Shown here in pieces: positions 14,841 through 18,172 of a DNA stretch of 18,172 bases (position 1 is the stretch's first letter; each line of letters starts with the position of its first letter). The notes beneath the pieces are model-generated. The model ran no database searches. It was not told the origin of the DNA and saw only the letters and a list, made by a program, of their open reading frames with translations. The position numbers and the translations under genes were made by a program. Origin of the DNA: an uncultured Prochlorococcus sp. (GTDB taxonomy: Bacteria > Cyanobacteriota > Cyanobacteriia > PCC-6307 > Cyanobiaceae); assembly GCA_902572065.1 (NCBI GenBank), contig CACGEL010000016.1:1-18172 (forward strand), in the 5' to 3' direction.

Positions 14841-15041
14841 TTGGATATACAAGAATTAAAATTATCAAAAAAACTTGTTTCTTCTTATAAAAAAAGATTA
14901 GAAAAAGAAATTCTTGAAAGAAGTATTAAATTAAAAATGCCTCATAATAAGTTCGAAGAAATAATCAATAATAATAATGAACTAATAAATTTAAAAAAAG
15001 CATTAGAAGAATTAGAAACCAATCCTCAATCTTCAAATTAA
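14841..15041 (+). CDS. Small coiled-coil protein upstream of the UvrD helicase gene, function unknown
   Basis: A 66-residue frame starting with TTG (MDIQELKLSKKLVSSYKKRL) and ending ELETNPQSSN; no ATG is available at the N-terminus. It is highly charged, with heptad-like leucines in two helices (about 5-32 and 40-59), so a short coiled coil is likely. It has no membrane segment or known motif. It lies 37 bases upstream of the helicase gene in the same direction and is probably co-transcribed. It is moderately likely to be a real gene because its composition is protein-like and the frame fits the gap. Confidence 0.55.
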   Translation: MDIQELKLSKKLVSSYKKRLEKEILERSIKLKMPHNKFEEIINNNNELINLKKALEELETNPQSSN

Positions 15042-15078
15042 AGTAAAGTCAAGATTTTGATTATACAATCTACAAAAA

Positions 15079-17487
15079 GTGCCTCAAACTAACAATTCTC
15101 TTTTAAAATCTTTAAATAATGCACAACTAAAAGCCGTAAATCATATCAATGGGCCACTCTTAGTTGTAGCAGGTGCCGGTAGTGGGAAGACAAAGGCTCT
15201 TACTCATAGAATTGCCAATCTAATTGAAAATAACTCAGTAGATCCTTATAACATTCTCGCAGTAACTTTTACAAATAAAGCTGCCAAAGAAATGAAAGCA
15301 CGACTTCAAGTACTCCTTGCACAAGAAATAGCTTTTAATCAATTTGGTCAGCCTTGGTCAACTCTCAATGAATTTGATCAGAATCAATTAAGGACAAATA
15401 TTGATCAAGAAAGACTGAGGGACCTATGGATAGGAACTTTTCATGCATTGTTTTCAAGACTTTTAAGATATGATATTGAAAAATATCAAGATCCTGAAGG
15501 CTTAACTTGGACAAGACAATTTTCTATTTATGACGAAACAGACTCTCAGACCTTAGTAAAAGAAATTGTTAGTCAAGACATGAGTCTTGATCCCAAAAGA
15601 TTTGAACCCAAGAAAATAAAAAGAGCTATTAGTAACGCAAAAAATCAATGTTTTACAGTAAATGACCTTGAAAAGAAAGCTGATAGTCATTTTGATAAAA
15701 TCATTGCAGATGCTTACAGAAGATACAGAATATCTCTCTCAAAAAATAATGCTTTAGATTTTGATGATCTTTTACTACTTCCTGTTTTTTTATTAAGGCA
15801 AAATGATTTGGTTAGGGATTACTGGCATAAAAGATTCCAACATATATTAGTTGATGAATATCAAGATACAAATAGGACACAATATGAACTTATAAAATTA
15901 ATTACAACTGGGAATACTGCACCAAACAAATTTTGTGAATGGAATGACAGATCAATCTTTGTTGTTGGCGATGCGGATCAAAGTATTTATAGTTTTAGGG
16001 CAGCTGATTTCAGAATATTAATTGGATTTCAGGAAGACTTTAAAAATTCATCTAATGATAATCAAACATCATCTTTGGTTAAATTAGAAGAAAACTATAG
16101 ATCTACATCAAATATTCTTAATGCTGCAAACTCTTTAATCGAAAATAATACTGAAAGAATTGATAAAGTATTAAGGCCTACCAAAGATGAAGGAGAACTT
16201 TTAAAGTTGCTTAGCTGTGACGATGAGATATCAGAAGCTGAGGCAATAACAACAAAATTAAGATATCTAAACAATTATAATAATCAACCAATCTGGAAAA
16301 ATTTTGCAATTCTCTATAGGACAAGGGCACAATCTAGAGTATTAGAAGAATCGCTAGTAAGATGGAGAATTCCATATACAATCTTTGGCGGATTACGTTT
16401 TTATGACAGAAGAGAAGTTAAAGATGCTGTTGCCTATTTAAAAGTCTTAGTAAATTCTTCAGATAATGTAAGCCTTTTGAGAATCATAAATGTACCAAGA
16501 AGAGGAATAGGGAAAACAACTATTCAAAAGCTTAATGAGCTATCAAATAAGTTAAAAATTCCTTTATGGGAGGTAATAAATGACAAACAAAGCTTAGAAG
16601 ATACTATAGGCAGATCATCAAAAGGCATTAATAAATTCACAGAGCTTATGAATGACCTTCTTTGCTATGTAGAGAACTCAGGGCCTGCCCAAATTCTTCA
16701 ATTAATTTTAGAAAAAAGCGGTTACTTAAGTGATTTATTAACTAATGGTTCAGAGGAGTCTGAAGACAGAAGAAATAATCTGCAGGAATTAATAAATGCT
16801 GCTACTCAATTTGAAGAAGAGACCGAGAACGGTGATTTAGAGGGATTTTTATCAACAGCAGCCTTAACTACAGACAACGATACCAAAAAAAATTATCCTA
16901 ACTCTGTAACTTTAATGACTCTACATAACAGTAAAGGATTAGAATTTCAAAATGTATTCATCACTGGACTAGAACAAGGTTTGTTCCCAAGCCATAGGTC
17001 AATTGATACCCCTTCACTTCTAGAAGAGGAAAGAAGATTATGCTATGTAGGAATAACAAGAGCTAAAGAGAGAGTTTTCTTATCTCATGCGAGAGAAAGG
17101 AGACTATGGGGAGGAATGCGAGAAGCAACAATTCCTTCAATATTTCTCTCAGAAATCCCAGAGGAATTAATTGACGGCGAATTACCTCAATCAGGTGGTG
17201 CTTCTATTAGAAGGGATCGTCATCTTGACCGTTTAACAAGAGTAGATCGAGACGTTTCAAACGAATTTATTAATAAACCTATTAATGCAGTAAGAAAACT
17301 ATATTCAGGACCCAGCAAGGGTAAAAGTTGGTTGGTTGGAGATAAAGTAATTCACTCCAAATTTGGCAAAGGTGAAATCATACATATTTTTGGCAGTGGC
17401 GAAAAAATATCTTTAGCAGTAAAGTTTGGTGATAAGGGGAGCAAAATTCTAGACCCAAGATTAGCTCCAATAAGAGCAATAAACTGA
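15079..17487 (+). CDS. uvrD: Superfamily 1 DNA helicase, UvrD/PcrA/Rep type
   Basis: This 802-residue ATP-dependent 3'-5' helicase acts in nucleotide excision and mismatch repair and in clearing proteins from DNA. Motifs in order: Q motif LNNAQLKAV (12-20), Walker A AGAGSGKT (31-38), TFTNKAAKEM (63-72), IGTFHALFSRLLR (about 118-130), Walker B DEYQDTN (259-265), VGDADQSIYSFRAA (296-309), ENYRST, LMTLHNSKGLEF and VGITRAKER near the end of the motor. A C-terminal tudor-like segment (GDKVIHSKFGKGEI) matches PcrA/UvrD. An extra segment of about 35 residues (about 83-117) sits between motifs Ia and Ib. The start is GTG at 15079, since no ATG precedes the Q motif. cca follows after 7 bases, so they form an operon. 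Confidence 0.96.
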   Translation: MPQTNNSLLKSLNNAQLKAVNHINGPLLVVAGAGSGKTKALTHRIANLIENNSVDPYNILAVTFTNKAAKEMKARLQVLLAQEIAFNQFGQPWSTLNEFDQNQLRTNIDQERLRDLWIGTFHALFSRLLRYDIEKYQDPEGLTWTRQFSIYDETDSQTLVKEIVSQDMSLDPKRFEPKKIKRAISNAKNQCFTVNDLEKKADSHFDKIIADAYRRYRISLSKNNALDFDDLLLLPVFLLRQNDLVRDYWHKRFQHILVDEYQDTNRTQYELIKLITTGNTAPNKFCEWNDRSIFVVGDADQSIYSFRAADFRILIGFQEDFKNSSNDNQTSSLVKLEENYRSTSNILNAANSLIENNTERIDKVLRPTKDEGELLKLLSCDDEISEAEAITTKLRYLNNYNNQPIWKNFAILYRTRAQSRVLEESLVRWRIPYTIFGGLRFYDRREVKDAVAYLKVLVNSSDNVSLLRIINVPRRGIGKTTIQKLNELSNKLKIPLWEVINDKQSLEDTIGRSSKGINKFTELMNDLLCYVENSGPAQILQLILEKSGYLSDLLTNGSEESEDRRNNLQELINAATQFEEETENGDLEGFLSTAALTTDNDTKKNYPNSVTLMTLHNSKGLEFQNVFITGLEQGLFPSHRSIDTPSLLEEERRLCYVGITRAKERVFLSHARERRLWGGMREATIPSIFLSEIPEELIDGELPQSGGASIRRDRHLDRLTRVDRDVSNEFINKPINAVRKLYSGPSKGKSWLVGDKVIHSKFGKGEIIHIFGSGEKISLAVKFGDKGSKILDPRLAPIRAIN

Positions 17488-17494
17488 AATTTGA

Positions 17495-18172
17495 ATGAAT
17501 GAAATTTCTGCTTATTTAAATTCAGCACTAATAAAAATCCCTTTTAATTTGTTTAATATAATTACCAATTATATTGAATTGAATAATAACGTTAAAGTTG
17601 CAATTGTGGGTGGCTATATAAGAGATTTATTAATCAATAAAATTCATACAAAGAAGTATTTTGAGCCACTCGATATAGATATAGTTACGGAAGGATCTTC
17701 AGTTGATTTAGCAAAATTTATAAAAAAAAACATCTCCAATGTTGAACTTTGTCTGATAAAAGAATTTGAAATATACGACACTGTAGAACTAAATATTAAC
17801 AATTTAAAAATTGATATAGCTTCTGCAAGAAAAGAGAATTATAAAGCTCCAGGATTTAATCCAATCGTAAAACATGCAAATATTGAAGAGGATTTAAAAA
17901 GAAGAGATTTTAGTATTAATGCAATAGCTTTTGAATTCTCAAAGCAAGAAATTTATGATTTTTTTGATGGCATAAAACATATAAAAGACAAAGAATTACA
18001 TTTGCTTCATAAAAATAGTATCCGTGATGATCCTAGTAGATTAATAAGATGCGCAAGATATGCATCAAGATTAGGTTTCAAAATTTCAAATAAATCACTT
18101 AAACAATCTCAAAAGATTGTCCAAAGTTGGCCATGGGAAGTTACTAAAGATGATACCAAATCTATATTTCCC
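17495..18172 (+). CDS. cca: CCA tRNA nucleotidyltransferase / poly(A) polymerase family (5' part)
   Basis: The first 226 codons are present and the window ends inside the gene with the frame open. It adds CCA to tRNA 3' ends, and both tRNA genes in this window lack an encoded CCA. Class II nucleotidyltransferase motifs are clear: VGGYIRDLL (38-46), the catalytic pair Asp60 and Asp62 in LDIDIVTEG, RRDFSINAIAF (136-146, ribose and sugar selection) and DDPSRLIRCARYASRLGF (178-195, nucleobase recognition neck). The ATG at 17495 is 7 bases after the uvrD stop; an overlapping ATG at 17499 leads quickly to a stop. Poly(A) polymerase activity cannot be excluded from sequence. Confidence 0.93.
   Translation, partial: MNEISAYLNSALIKIPFNLFNIITNYIELNNNVKVAIVGGYIRDLLINKIHTKKYFEPLDIDIVTEGSSVDLAKFIKKNISNVELCLIKEFEIYDTVELNINNLKIDIASARKENYKAPGFNPIVKHANIEEDLKRRDFSINAIAFEFSKQEIYDFFDGIKHIKDKELHLLHKNSIRDDPSRLIRCARYASRLGFKISNKSLKQSQKIVQSWPWEVTKDDTKSIFP

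Noticed and set aside
1..18172. CRISPR array, insertion sequence or restriction system
   Set aside because: No regularly spaced repeats, transposase-like frame or methylase/endonuclease motifs seen; the only methyltransferase is PrmC.

Overview
The window looks like a stretch of chromosome from a high-light-adapted Prochlorococcus. It is very AT-rich, genes are tightly packed with almost no Shine-Dalgarno sequences, and several start codons are TTG or GTG. It carries photosystem II genes (psbB, psbT, psbM) next to a solitary, shortened phycoerythrin beta subunit and its lyase, with no alpha subunit and no linker genes in view. That last combination is characteristic of the high-light clades; I cannot decide between HLI and HLII from sequence alone.

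Layout. Positions 1-177 hold only the 3' end of a minE-like gene, whose reading frame breaks near position 61. A tRNA-Thr(UGU) follows. A leftward group then runs ferredoxin-like gene, psbM, prmC, tsaC/sua5 and a 55-residue membrane protein not previously listed because of its size. A rightward group runs psbB-psbT (ending in a clear terminator), nrdR, rps1, metK and an FGGY sugar kinase, then tRNA-Phe(GAA) with its own terminator.

From about 9024 to 12000 the character changes. This stretch holds a two-domain formyltransferase/polysaccharide-deacetylase-like protein and a convergent NeuD-type sugar acyltransferase, both typical of cell-surface glycan modification. It is bounded by tRNA-Phe on the left and, on the right, by a degenerate but gapless copy of the last 20 bases of that tRNA plus its terminator (39 of 50 positions identical). 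I read this as a small genomic island or old integrative insertion at tRNA-Phe. It is the most interesting signal in the window; no integrase is visible.

After the island come a secreted protein of unknown function, a TVP38/TMEM64-type membrane protein, a small conserved-looking gene, cpeS and a convergent cpeB that overlaps it by 17 bp. The window ends with a small coiled-coil gene, a UvrD/PcrA helicase and the first 226 codons of the CCA-adding enzyme. Both tRNA genes here lack an encoded CCA, so they depend on that last enzyme; tRNA-Thr(UGU) also has the U36-A37 context of substrates for the t6A pathway that begins with TsaC.
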